A DNA stretch of 64,000 nucleotides, taken from assembly GCA_933207985.1 (NCBI GenBank), contig OW240916.1, positions 293,754,180 to 293,818,179 of the forward strand, in the 5' to 3' direction. The notes under the pieces were generated by a model that was not told the DNA's origin, made no database searches, and was given only the letters and a program-made list of their open reading frames with translations. How positions within the stretch are numbered: position 1 is the first letter of the stretch; every line of letters begins with the position of its first letter. A program made the position numbers and the translations under genes. The stretch is from Pelobates cultripes (taxonomy: Eukaryota > Chordata > Amphibia > Anura > Pelobatidae). Below, piece after piece: positions 1 to 9,343 of this stretch.

Positions 1-3000
1 AGGTAGCCGGTGCATTTTTCATCCCAAAAGGCATGACCTTAAATTGGTACAGGCCAAATGGGGTGACAAATGCCGACTTGGGGATAGCATCCTCGGCCAG
101 GGGGATCTGCCAGTAGCCCTTACACAGGTCTATGGTGGTCAGATATCGCCCCCTGGCAATACGATCTAGTAATTCGTCTACCCGGGGCATTGGGTAGGCG
201 TCAGTGGTGGTCCGCTCGTTGAGTCGCCTGTAGTCCACACAGAACCGGGTGGTCCCATCTTTCTTTGGCACCAGGACTACAGGCGAGGCCCAAGGGCTGT
301 CGGAGTGCTCGATAACCCCAAGTTGGGTCATCTCCTGTATCTCCTTCCGCATTCCTTCGCGGACTGCTTCAGGGATACGGTAGGGGGGCTGTCGTAACGG
401 GGTCTGTCCAGGGGTCTCTACCTTATGCACAGCTAGGGTGGTATAACCTGGTTCCTGGGAGAACGTCGCCTGCTTCTCCCATAACAACTGCTGCGCCTGT
501 ACCCTTTCTGTGGGGTTCAACCGGTCCCCTAGCTGTACCAAGGTAGTAAGGTCAGTCTGGGAATCCCTTTCTAATAGATCTGGAAGGGGTAAATTCTCAG
601 AATCATCTGCAGCTGGGGCACACACTGCTGCAATGTTCTCAGGTCTCTCCTGGTACTCTTTCAGCATGTTCACATGAAAGGACCGCTGGATCCTCTCATC
701 TGCACAGCTGGCTATCAAGTAAGTAGTGTCGCAGATCTGCGCCACTACCTTGTACGGGCCCTGCCAAGATGCTTGCATCTTGTTGGCCTTCACAGGTTTA
801 AGCACCAATACCTTTTGCCCAACCTGGAAGACCCGCTGTCGGGCACCCTGATCGTACCATCTCTTCTGTCTCCCCTGGGCCGCCTGGAGATTCTCCCTTA
901 CCATCAGGGACAGTTTCTCCATGCGGTCCCGGAGTTCCAGAACATATGGCACTATGGGGGTCCCTTCCTGCTCCGTCTCCCCCTCCCAGTGGCCTCTAAT
1001 GAGATCTAGGGGTCCGCGGACCCTTCTCCCATACAGCAGCTCAAAGGGGGAGAACCCAGTAGATTCCTGGGGCACCTCTCTATAAGAAAATAATAGATGA
1101 GGCAGGAATCTCTCCCAGTCTCTGCAAGTGTCTGTAAAGGTCCTCAGCATCTGTTTGAGGGTACCGTTAAAGCGCTCGCAGAGACCGTTAGTCTGTGGGT
1201 GGTAGGGTGAGCTAAGTAACGGCTTAATGCCACACACCTTCCACAGCTGCTGGGTGAGCACAGCGGTGAATTGGGTTCCCTGGTCGGAGAGGATCTCCTT
1301 AGGGAACCCGACCCTAGTAAAAATTCTAACCAGGGCATCAGCAACCGTCTCTGCCTCTATGTTAGACAGCGCTACTGCCTCTGGATAGCGGGTGGCATAG
1401 TCCACCACGGTAAGAACATACTTCTTACCGGATGGACTAGCCCTGGCCAGTGGACCCACAATGTCAACGGCTATGCGGGCAAAGGGCTCCCCTATAATAG
1501 GCATCGATAATAGCCTAGCCTTAGGGTGGTCCCCCCGCTTTCCTACCCGTTGACATGTGTCACACGTGCTGCAGTACATCCGCACAGCCTGGTTAAAGTT
1601 TGGCCAAAAGAAGTTCTGTGAAATCCTATAGGCTGTGCGGCGGGACCCTAGATGTCCAGCTAAAGGAACATCATGCCCTATCCGCAGAATCTCCTGCCGG
1701 TACTTTGCAGGTACCACTAACTGGCGATTCGGCGGAGAGGCAACACTCTTCTGGGAAGGTTTAGGGATCCTATATAACCTGTCCCCCACCCACTCATACC
1801 GTTCCCCATCTATTCCTTCCTCCCCAGCCTCTGCCCTGTCCTTGTATCTTTGGAGGGTCGGATCCGCCCGGGTTTCCCTCCCAAACTCCTCTGGGGAATC
1901 CCAGCTTAAGGGGACCTGATCTGGGGTATCAGTCGGGGAAGGAGATCTTACCTGGGTCTCGTCAGCAAGCGGGCTGGTTCCGGCAGCACGGGTCTGGGCA
2001 CGGGTGGTCACTGGGTTCACGTCTGCAGGGCCCATCGGAGCATAGGCTGAAACCAAAGGGGCCAAATCGTTTCCCAAAAGAACATCTGCGGGCAAGTCCT
2101 TCATCACCCCCACATCCACATGCCTAGCGCCCACTCCCCAATCCAAATGTACTCGGGCAACAGGTAAGCGAAACACGGCACCCCCTGCTACCCTTACTGC
2201 CACAGTGTCTCCAGTGTGTTGATGCTCTGAGACCAAGTTCTTTTGGAGCAGTGTCATCGTGGCTCCTGTGTCTCTCAGCCCATTCACCACTCTGCCATTT
2301 AGCTTCACAGTTTGCCGATGTTGCTGGCGATTATCCTGGTGAGCCGCTTGCACTGGGTCTGCCTCGTGCAGAATGCCCCAAAATTCCTCCTGCTCTAGGC
2401 AGTGAGCAGCAGGCTGAGGTGGGCGCTGGTTTCCGTTAACTGGTCTCCTCCAGGACTGAGCCTGGTTGGCACTGTTCAGGGGGCACTCAGGACGCTTGTG
2501 CCCCAACTGCTTGCACCCATAGCACCGGATGGGTTGGGAGTACTCCCGGGCATTAAATCGGGCTGGTTGCATATAATTGTTAGCTGGTGGTGCAGCTGGG
2601 GTACGGTGTACTGGGGGTTGGTAGACTGCAGGAGCGGGTGTTACTGCTGGTCGATATTCCAGTCTGGCAGGGGCTTTAGCAGCTGTACCATCCAACTTGC
2701 GGGCATCCGTGTATTCGTCTGCCAGACGGGCAGCCTCGGGTAGGGTAGAGGGTTTTCTGTCTCTGACCCATTCCCGGACCCCAGCAGGTAGTCTATCAAA
2801 GCAGTGCTCCAGCAGGAACACTTGTAACACCTCCTCCCCAGTTACCGCTTGGCATCCAGCCATCCAGTGGGCTGCGGTACGATGGACTCTGCAGGCCCAT
2901 TCCACATAAGAGTCCCCAACCAGCTTGTTGGTTTCTCTAAACCTCCGCCTGTACGCCTCTGGGGTTACTGCATACCTGGCTAGGAGCGCCTCTTTCACAG

Positions 3001-3541
3001 CCCGATAGCTGGTGATCTCCTCCTCTGGGATGGCCCGAAAAGCTTCACTAGCCCGGCCAGATAATTTCCCAGAGAGGATGGTGACCCATTCATCTGCAGG
3101 TACCTGATGTAGCGCACACTGCCTCTCAAAGTCTGCCAAAAATCCATCAATCTCTCCCTCTGTTTCCACAAAATTTTTAAACGCAGCAAAAGGTACCTTT
3201 TTTCTAGCAACCACATTATTGTCATACGGTACCTCTGCTGCTGCAGCTCCTCTTTCCCGGGCTGCCTGTTGTGTTGCAACTGCTGCCTGCACACGAACCA
3301 CGATGTCAGCTGAGGGGTTGGGGCCAAAATGTGCCAGCCTTATTTGTACTGCCCGGTTGAATTGTATTTCCTCGGGTGTTAAATCCAAGGTACTGGGCAC
3401 GTTGACTCTTTCCATTCCCGTTGCTGCATCCATCTCCATTAGCAAAGCAATAATCTCCCGTTTCTTTAAATTGCTTGCTGACCTTCCTCGGCGTTCCAAT
3501 ATGTCCTTAAGTGTAGCACGCCTTAATTCCTCGTACTGCAT
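1..3541 (-). CDS. Gag-Pol polyprotein of a Gmr1-like retrotransposon (partial, open at window edge)
   Basis: From the ATG at 3541-3539 one minus-strand frame runs about 1180 codons to the window edge; all motifs checked lie in this frame. Residues about 1-40 resemble a SAP-like helix-loop-helix. Residues about 192-281 resemble the SCAN/Gag capsid C-terminal fold, with core words YVEWACRV, FLLEHCFDRLP and VREWVRDR. A CX2CX4HX4C zinc knuckle (CYGCKQLGHKRPEC) follows at about 340-353. A protease DTGAT motif begins at about residue 424. Integrase has an HHCC-like finger (GHLGSRRT, YCSTCDTCQ), then D693, D753 and E789, i.e. 35 residues between the last two. RT begins with VPKKDGTTRFCVDYRRLN and motif A LTTIDLCKGYWQ, and is cut just after PFGMKNAPA. 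It would assemble particles, process itself, integrate and copy the element RNA. The first ATG, 31 bases further upstream, meets a stop after 17 codons, so the next ATG was chosen. Confidence 0.88.
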   Translation of the reverse strand, partial: MQYEELRRATLKDILERRGRSASNLKKREIIALLMEMDAATGMERVNVPSTLDLTPEEIQFNRAVQIRLAHFGPNPSADIVVRVQAAVATQQAARERGAAAAEVPYDNNVVARKKVPFAAFKNFVETEGEIDGFLADFERQCALHQVPADEWVTILSGKLSGRASEAFRAIPEEEITSYRAVKEALLARYAVTPEAYRRRFRETNKLVGDSYVEWACRVHRTAAHWMAGCQAVTGEEVLQVFLLEHCFDRLPAGVREWVRDRKPSTLPEAARLADEYTDARKLDGTAAKAPARLEYRPAVTPAPAVYQPPVHRTPAAPPANNYMQPARFNAREYSQPIRCYGCKQLGHKRPECPLNSANQAQSWRRPVNGNQRPPQPAAHCLEQEEFWGILHEADPVQAAHQDNRQQHRQTVKLNGRVVNGLRDTGATMTLLQKNLVSEHQHTGDTVAVRVAGGAVFRLPVARVHLDWGVGARHVDVGVMKDLPADVLLGNDLAPLVSAYAPMGPADVNPVTTRAQTRAAGTSPLADETQVRSPSPTDTPDQVPLSWDSPEEFGRETRADPTLQRYKDRAEAGEEGIDGERYEWVGDRLYRIPKPSQKSVASPPNRQLVVPAKYRQEILRIGHDVPLAGHLGSRRTAYRISQNFFWPNFNQAVRMYCSTCDTCQRVGKRGDHPKARLLSMPIIGEPFARIAVDIVGPLARASPSGKKYVLTVVDYATRYPEAVALSNIEAETVADALVRIFTRVGFPKEILSDQGTQFTAVLTQQLWKVCGIKPLLSSPYHPQTNGLCERFNGTLKQMLRTFTDTCRDWERFLPHLLFSYREVPQESTGFSPFELLYGRRVRGPLDLIRGHWEGETEQEGTPIVPYVLELRDRMEKLSLMVRENLQAAQGRQKRWYDQGARQRVFQVGQKVLVLKPVKANKMQASWQGPYKVVAQICDTTYLIASCADERIQRSFHVNMLKEYQERPENIAAVCAPAADDSENLPLPDLLERDSQTDLTTLVQLGDRLNPTERVQAQQLLWEKQATFSQEPGYTTLAVHKVETPGQTPLRQPPYRIPEAVREGMRKEIQEMTQLGVIEHSDSPWASPVVLVPKKDGTTRFCVDYRRLNERTTTDAYPMPRVDELLDRIARGRYLTTIDLCKGYWQIPLAEDAIPKSAFVTPFGLYQFKVMPFGMKNAPAT

Positions 3542-3572
3542 CTCTTGTAGCTGACCTCCAGTGCTGTAGGAT

Positions 3573-3594
3573 TCATCCCACCGCTGCCACCAAT
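3573..3594 (-). other. Putative primer-binding site
   Basis: Immediately internal to the LTR on the minus strand is TTGGTGGCAGCGGTGGGAT, the position and style of a tRNA primer-binding site in Gypsy-type elements. I did not match it to a specific tRNA 3' end. Confidence 0.55.
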
Positions 3595-4760
3595 TGTTAA
3601 GACACCTCCCGTGTCTTTAAGCCAAACCGCCGTTTAGTAAACCTTCCCCGGCTGCAGTACAGTCTCTGTTCGCTTACTCTGTAACCCACGAACCAAATGC
3701 AGGGGAAGCGGCAATCTCCCGATCGAAATCCACGAACGGCTCCAAACTCCCGAACGGCAATATACGAACTGCTAGGAACCGTCGAACAATAATATCCCCA
3801 AAGCGGCTTTCGTTCCATCCAGCAGTCTCTAACGTGAAGAAGAAATCCCCCCAATAACGAGACAGAAGCTCCGCATTGAGGGTCAAATAAGATCTGGGTT
3901 TACTGTGGGCTACCTGCCCGTATTTATGCAGGTCTCCCACCTGGTGGACACTCCCCTAGGGGACCAAATGGAAGACTTAAAGTACAGACAGATAGCAGGA
4001 CATTTCTGACACACAGTCACATATTTTACCCACAGTACATTCTGATTCCCTCCCCTCTGTCCTGGAGTTAATTACCAAGTAACTCAATTAACTCCAGGAC
4101 AAGGACAGTCGCCATCTTAAACATGAAATAATAAAAGACACAAAAATGCATAACTACATGAAGACTGAACATTTCCCATTCGTATTACATGTCCCCAGAT
4201 AGCCTGGATCTGAGTGCATATTATTGGCGAATAGCGCTCAGATCCCACACACATAGTTCAATCGCCATGGAGTCAAAGTTCTTACAGTCCTTCGGTACAC
4301 GAATGACTCCATGGGTGGGCTATCTGGGTTAAGTCTTTTGTGTGTTCTCAATCTCCCGAACGGCCGATGTTCGCATGCTTTCGTGGAGGCAGCCAGGCGT
4401 TCCCTTGTTTCAGCGGTGTTCGACAGAAAAAGTGTCCGTTTTCCGTTCCATAGAAATAGAGCCAAACACCGCTGAGCGTTCGCATGATTTAAAATGGCCG
4501 CTGCCTCGTGGTCGACATACGAACGACGACCACCCTGAGTTCGGTTTAATTGAGAAGTGTCTGCGGTTAACCACAACGTTATAATGGTGATCACTTCGTT
4601 AACCTGCAGCACACTCCTCACTTGGGTGGCCGTTCGTTCTGCGGTTTTGTTCGGGAAAAAGAGTCATTCGAATGGCTGGGCTATAGAAACCAGCCATTCA
4701 TACGAACGGGGACAAACAGACGAACGGGCAAAAATCCAGCAGACAGATGGTTCTGTCACA
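3595..4760 (-). repeat. 5' LTR of the Gmr1-like element
   Basis: On the minus strand the segment begins TGTGACAGAACC and ends GGTGTCTTAACA, giving TG...CA ends and about 1166 bp. A TATA-like ATAAATA lies near 3918-3926, placing U3/R in this part. The left boundary is fixed by the adjoining primer-binding-like site; the right boundary is inferred from the terminal dinucleotide and needs the 3' LTR for proof. Confidence 0.7.
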
Positions 4761-4971
4761 GTCTGTAATAAGCTTGTGTGTGTATCAGAGTTTGTCTGTA
4801 CTAAATTTGTGTGTACCAGTAACCTTGTCTGTGTGTGTCATTGAGATTGTCTGTCAATGAGCCTATTTGTGTGCATCAGTAAGATTGTCTGTGTCTGCAT
4901 GTGAGTATACTTTACTATATAATTTAATTACCCTGAAAGGACTAATATTTTGAATTAGAAAAAGAAATATA

Positions 4972-5009
<38 letters not shown>

Positions 5010-5140
5010 GCTTGGAATTTAATATGTAATGGATAGTGTCTGAGATGAAAGTTTGTTGTGGTGTGCCGAAACCAACGTCCGAATGGGCCTTTAAATAAAA
5101 GAGGGCAAAGAGAAGTTTGAAAAAAAACACACTTTATTGC
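4761..5140. repeat. TG-rich stretch and (AT)n microsatellite between retroelements
   Basis: No gene is visible. Degenerate TGTCTGTGTGTATCAGT-like repeats occupy about 4765-4905, and a pure (TA)n run lies at about 4976-5005. Confidence 0.7.
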
Positions 5141-5145
5141 ATTTA

Positions 5146-6088
5146 TTACATAACTAAATTCCTGAAGGCTTGGCGGAGCTCTCTTTCTGGTCGTGGAATG
5201 TATGTATTGTATATGGAGGATTTCCAACGACCCAGTCTCTTTATGATGTGGACAGGGGTGTTTGTACTAGAAGCTGATGAAGCAGCACCTATGCGGAAGG
5301 AGTGCCCAGAGAACGAAGCTGGGTTGTAACCCAGTTTTTCCAATAAGATTCTAACATGCGTGGTGAATTTTGCTGTGGTGAGTGGGTGCCCTTGTAGTTG
5401 TAAGAGCGGTGAGTCTGGTAAGTGCGTGTTATGAGTTGACTGTAGGTGGTCTAGTGCCTTAACCGGACACCAAGCATTATCTGTTGGAAAGAGGGGAATG
5501 ATAGTGGGGTGTAGTGAATGATTAGTTTTGGTAGATGGGATCGTGAGAACGTAGTAATCCTCTACTTTTGTGAGTTGTGAGGTTTTAAGGCTGTGTGTGA
5601 TATCTCCTTGACAAAACAAATTCCCTAGGTCTTAGGAACCCATAAAAAGCTAAATAGATAGCAGACTTGATCACCAGGTTTGTGTTGGGATCAAATGGGG
5701 ATTCGTCAAGGAGATTGCTAAGTAATCTAAAGATAGGCCCATCTATCGGTAGTCTGGTGGTAATAAGTGGAACCGAAACTTTAGAGATACCCTTTAAGAT
5801 TTTCTTGATGGGGTATGATGACAAAAAGGGGGTGTTGTTAGGGAAATTTGTGAGGCTGTGATGCTGCACCCCCGTGAGGTATAGTTTAATTATATTGTGG
5901 GAAAGTTTTAAATGTAAGTGGCAAAAGGAGGCAAAAGCCACCATAGTTTGGGTAGAAAAATCACCTTGTAATCCGAATTTAACTGTGAATTTATTGAAAA
6001 TGGTAAGTGCCCTACTGTAGGTGATAGTTGTGTTAGGTGATAGTGCTTGGTGCGTAAGAGTCCTAACGTGGTGCATAAGTGTGTTCAA
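5146..6088 (-). pseudogene. Tyrosine recombinase of DIRS-order element, frameshifted
   Basis: Two overlapping minus-strand frames (6088-5585 and 5619-5146) together make one recombinase. The first carries an N-terminal helical core-binding-like part and ends with FYGFLRPREF, the box with the first catalytic Arg. The second carries GHSFRIGAAS (His and Arg of box II), HIIKRLGRW and YNTYI with the presumed nucleophile Tyr. The frame change near 5600 disrupts the protein. Established role of the family: integration of a circular cDNA by strand exchange. The C-terminal end at the stop near 5146 looks natural. Confidence 0.82.
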
Positions 6089-6187
6089 TCCAGGATTAAC
6101 TTGTGAAACCTCTGTGTTCTGTATGGTTGATGGTGGGCTGACGGCAGTGCCTGGAAGAATACCTGGAATTGAGATCGAGACAGAGCA

Positions 6188-7165
6188 TCAGCTGCCGTGT
6201 TGTGGATACCCGGGATGTGAAAGCAAAATAAGTGGAACTGGACAGTTGCTTCCAGCCAGGTCAGCTTGCGAATCAGCCGAATGATGGTAAGGGAGGTTAA
6301 TGATATCGCAAGCTGACAAGTTGTCGGAATAGCATTTTACTGCCTTGCCGGACCAGAGATGACCCCAGGTGTGTGCGGCTGCCACAATGGGGTAAATTTC
6401 AAAAAGGGCTGAGGTCTCTCTGAAACCCGGCAAGGCATCCGTCTCAGCGGGCCAGTGACCCCTAAACCAGTGATTACCGAATATAGCTCCGAAACCCGTG
6501 TAGGCTGCAGCGTCAGTTTGAATGCAGGGTGAGGAGTCGGAGAGAGGGGGAATAACATGGAGATACCGTTCCACTCAGTCAAAAACTTCCCCCACATGAG
6601 TAGGTCAGCTTTGGCGTGCAACGCAATTGGGCAGGCGTCAGGTACCCCGTGAAGCAGACAAAGAAGCCTGGATACAAAAGACCTTCCCTGCGGAATGATG
6701 CACATCGCAAAATTCAGGGACCCCAATAAGGACTGAAGTTCTTTCCTGGTGCATACATCATTCCGCAGGAACATGTCTATCTCCCCTCTCAAGCGGACGA
6801 GTTTGTCGGGGGGAAGCCTGGCGCGGAAAGTACCAGAGTCCAGCTCTATCCCCAAGAAAGTAAGTTTAGTAGTGGGGCCAATCATTTTAGAGGGAGACAA
6901 ATGTACCCCGAGAGTGGAGAAAAGTACTGAGGTGCTGAGGATATCGGTGGATGTGCATGCGCTCGGTTCTATTATGAGGAAGTCATCCAAATAATGAATG
7001 ACGGCGTGACACCTGAGAATGTTCAGAAGTAGCCAGCATAGAGTTTCTGCGAAAATATCAAACAGTTAAGGGCTGCTTCTGGACCCGAAAGTGAGTTGCG
7101 TGGAAAAATAGTACCTGTTTCGCCATGTAACACCGTGCAAGTGTCAAAGTCTGGTTGGTCAAAAG
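6188..7165 (-). pseudogene. RT and RNase H of DIRS-order element, with in-frame stop and frame changes
   Basis: Reverse transcriptase is recognised by HYLDDFLII near 6990 (the YxDD box), preceded by LTFGSRSSP and GVTWRNRYYF and followed by LTFLGIELDS, typical of DIRS/Ngaro RT. A TAA stop at 7066-7068 interrupts the frame just after RSSP, where related elements usually have a basic residue. RNase H follows in another frame (6574-6188) with IQTDAAAYTGFGAIFG and CYSDNLSACDIIN carrying the acidic residues. The upstream palm/fingers part is absent, consistent with an internal deletion near 7160. Confidence 0.8.
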
Positions 7166-7339
7166 TCTGTAGAGTTCCGCCTTACGAGCCGTAGCAGGAA
7201 AGGGGATGCCCCTAAGCCTAAATTCGGTCGTAATTTTTGGAATAGTCCATGCTCTCAAAGACGTAGGGTTAGAAGGGGCGAGAGATTCGCCTGGAGACTC
7301 GGGTCTGATAGGAGTGAATGGTATCTCATCGGTAGGCAA
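7160..7339 (-). pseudogene. Gag-like fragment with SAP-like motif
   Basis: A minus-strand frame carries LRAWTIPKITTEFRLRGIPF followed by ATARKAELYRLL, resembling a SAP helix-extended loop-helix motif (nucleic-acid binding). It runs directly into out-of-frame RT sequence, as if most of gag and the RT N-terminus were deleted. Assignment to the retroelement's gag is by position and is tentative. Confidence 0.5.
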
Positions 7340-8922
7340 CTCGTCAATGGGACCTGTATTGGGAGCTAATTAATGAATTGGATTTGGTAGGGGCGTCTGA
7401 GAAATTGACACAAAAGGGTGGGTGCAGGGGGGTTGCCGAAGCGAAAAACCTAACTTTGACTATTGACAGATGAGGCCCTACTAGTGCCAAGTGGCGGTGA
7501 GAGGCTCTATCTATGATTTGGCCGAGGTAAGTACGTTCCCACAGATGTGGTGGTGGGATGTTGGCCTCTCGATGACATTTAAGAGATTCAAAACGTGTGG
7601 CCGTGGAAAGTGAGGCCCTGACTACGGCCCTGTAGAAGAGCGAATGAGGCGTTTAACTATGATTTGGACGTGGGGCCGTACCTCCGTGTTGAGGTGGGAG
7701 ATGGCCTTGCGGGGCCTGTAAATGCCTCGGTGAGCTAGGTCTGGAGCGCAGACCCTGTGAGACAGTTCACGTACCATCTATGGGATAAATTGGCAAATTA
7801 TGTAATGGGTAGATACTAACCTTGATAGTGGCTATACCTGGGAACTTGAACCTTTGAGTATTTTTTGGAAGAGAGGCACAGCGGTTGGTGATATCGTAGA
7901 AGAAGCCTAAGGGGTTTGAGACAGATGTAGATCTGTGTGAGCGTGGCGTATGAGCGCAACATGAGTTCCTGGGGGGTCTGAACGAGTGATTCGATACAGA
8001 GTGACAAGTGTAAAGTGAAGGCTGCCTGAGGCTTTGACAAAACAGAAACTGAAGTAAAATAAATACTAAACCTGGATTAAAGGACAAGAACCAGGGTTTT
8101 GCAATTTAGCCGTAATACATGACAAAATGGGCGATCTGTGGAGATCAAAGAAATTTTTTAACAGAGCTAAGATTAACTTGCACATAAAGGAATGGTATAA
8201 AATTGTGTAATTAGTAATTTCACGGTAAAACCTCCAAGTAAGTAAGATTGCAGCTGCTGCTAGAGTTTAGTGCAGGCCAGCTACATGTAATACATAACGA
8301 ACCAGCCAATACCATAAAAAGCCACTAGGTGGAGATAACAACCCACTATACTTGGCCTGTGAAACTGACACAAGAGAACCATAATGGAAAGCATGAATGA
8401 AAGTTTACAACCAGTAGCAATATGCCGTGCACACTATATTGAATTATGGCATCCTTTATATATACACAGTATAGTAGCATAGCCTCTGCTATAACAGCAG
8501 AGGCTAACCCAATGCGGATTTACATGCCCCTATTTACAAGAGTAAAGTTTTTGACCGAGGGTAGTAACGAACCGCGAACCTACGAGTCCATGGGGGGGGG
8601 GTGTAGGACCGCCCGGAAAGATGTACCAAACTGACCGCCTAGATACCGTAGTGTGGGTCCCCGGTAAGATTACCGCCATGTGCGTTCCGGACCCCCGATA
8701 AGACCACAGAACGCGTGGAGGGGACCGGAATGTACCGTAAGTATGATTCACGGTTTAGCAGCCAGCAAGCCGGACCCCAGATAGGACGGAGGATTCTGCC
8801 GGAGACTGCAGCTGACAGACAGGACGCCCGGACCGGAAGTCAAGCGAACCGGAAGTTGATCAGGAACACTTGAACTTGAACGTCAGAGGTGAGTAGGGGC
8901 TGGGAGTTTAAGGAGGGGACTA
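7340..8922. other. Unassigned sequence between DIRS relic and hAT element
   Basis: No credible coding frame. It may include eroded 5' parts of the DIRS-order element. A short hairpin, AGCCTCTGCTATAACAGC and its complement, lies at about 8479-8504. The part after 8560 is GC-richer, without recognisable motifs. Confidence 0.5.
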
Positions 8923-9343
8923 CTCCCACACAGAGGCGGCTCTCTAATTAGGCGGTTTAGGCGGCCGCCTAAGGCCTCGCGCTGTGTGGGGCCTCGCGGC
9001 CGCCTAAACCGCCATAGAGCAGACTAACATGTCGGGTCCTCAAGGACCCGACACAGGAGGGGGCCCGGCGGCTTGCCCTGTATGCCGCCGGGTGCGAGGC
9101 CCCTCCTGTCAGTCTGCCCGGGAGAGCCAGCCTCAGTCTGCAGCTCCGCCGGGTGTGAGCTGCAGACTGAGGTGTCTCGCGCTCTCCAGCCAATCAGAGC
9201 GTTGCCGCGGGTTACCACGGCAACGCTCTGAATGGAGATCGCGAGACATTCTCCATGTGGTCTGCAGCTATGCATCCGGCGCACTGGACCACCAGGGAGC
9301 CATCCAGACTGACCCCACTGGACCACCAGGGAAAAAGGTAAAT

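Larger units (their letters stand above)
1..4760 (-). mobile_element. Gmr1-like Ty3/Gypsy LTR retrotransposon, 5' LTR and body, truncated by window edge
   Basis: Read on the minus strand, a TG...CA-bounded LTR (4760 to 3595) is followed by a primer-binding-site-like stretch and one stop-free frame with Gag, aspartic protease, integrase and reverse transcriptase in that order. Integrase upstream of RT is the arrangement known for Gmr1-like elements; ordinary Gypsy elements have RT-RNase H-integrase. The 3' part of pol (rest of RT, RNase H) and the 3' LTR lie left of position 1, so the target-site duplication and LTR-LTR divergence cannot be measured here. The open frame suggests a young copy. 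Domain order is seen directly; family placement is inferred from it. Confidence 0.9.
5146..7339 (-). mobile_element. Decayed DIRS-order (tyrosine recombinase) retroelement
   Basis: Minus-strand relics appear in the order gag-like, RT, RNase H, tyrosine recombinase, the order of DIRS/Ngaro-type retroelements, which integrate with a tyrosine recombinase instead of a DDE integrase. RT, RNase H and recombinase are spread over several frames with stops and frameshifts, and the RT N-terminal part is missing. Terminal repeats were not resolved, so the true ends are unknown and probably extend beyond 7339. Confidence 0.82.

Noticed and set aside
2995..3327. 110-codon minus-strand frame
   Set aside because: Alternative frame of the Gag gene.
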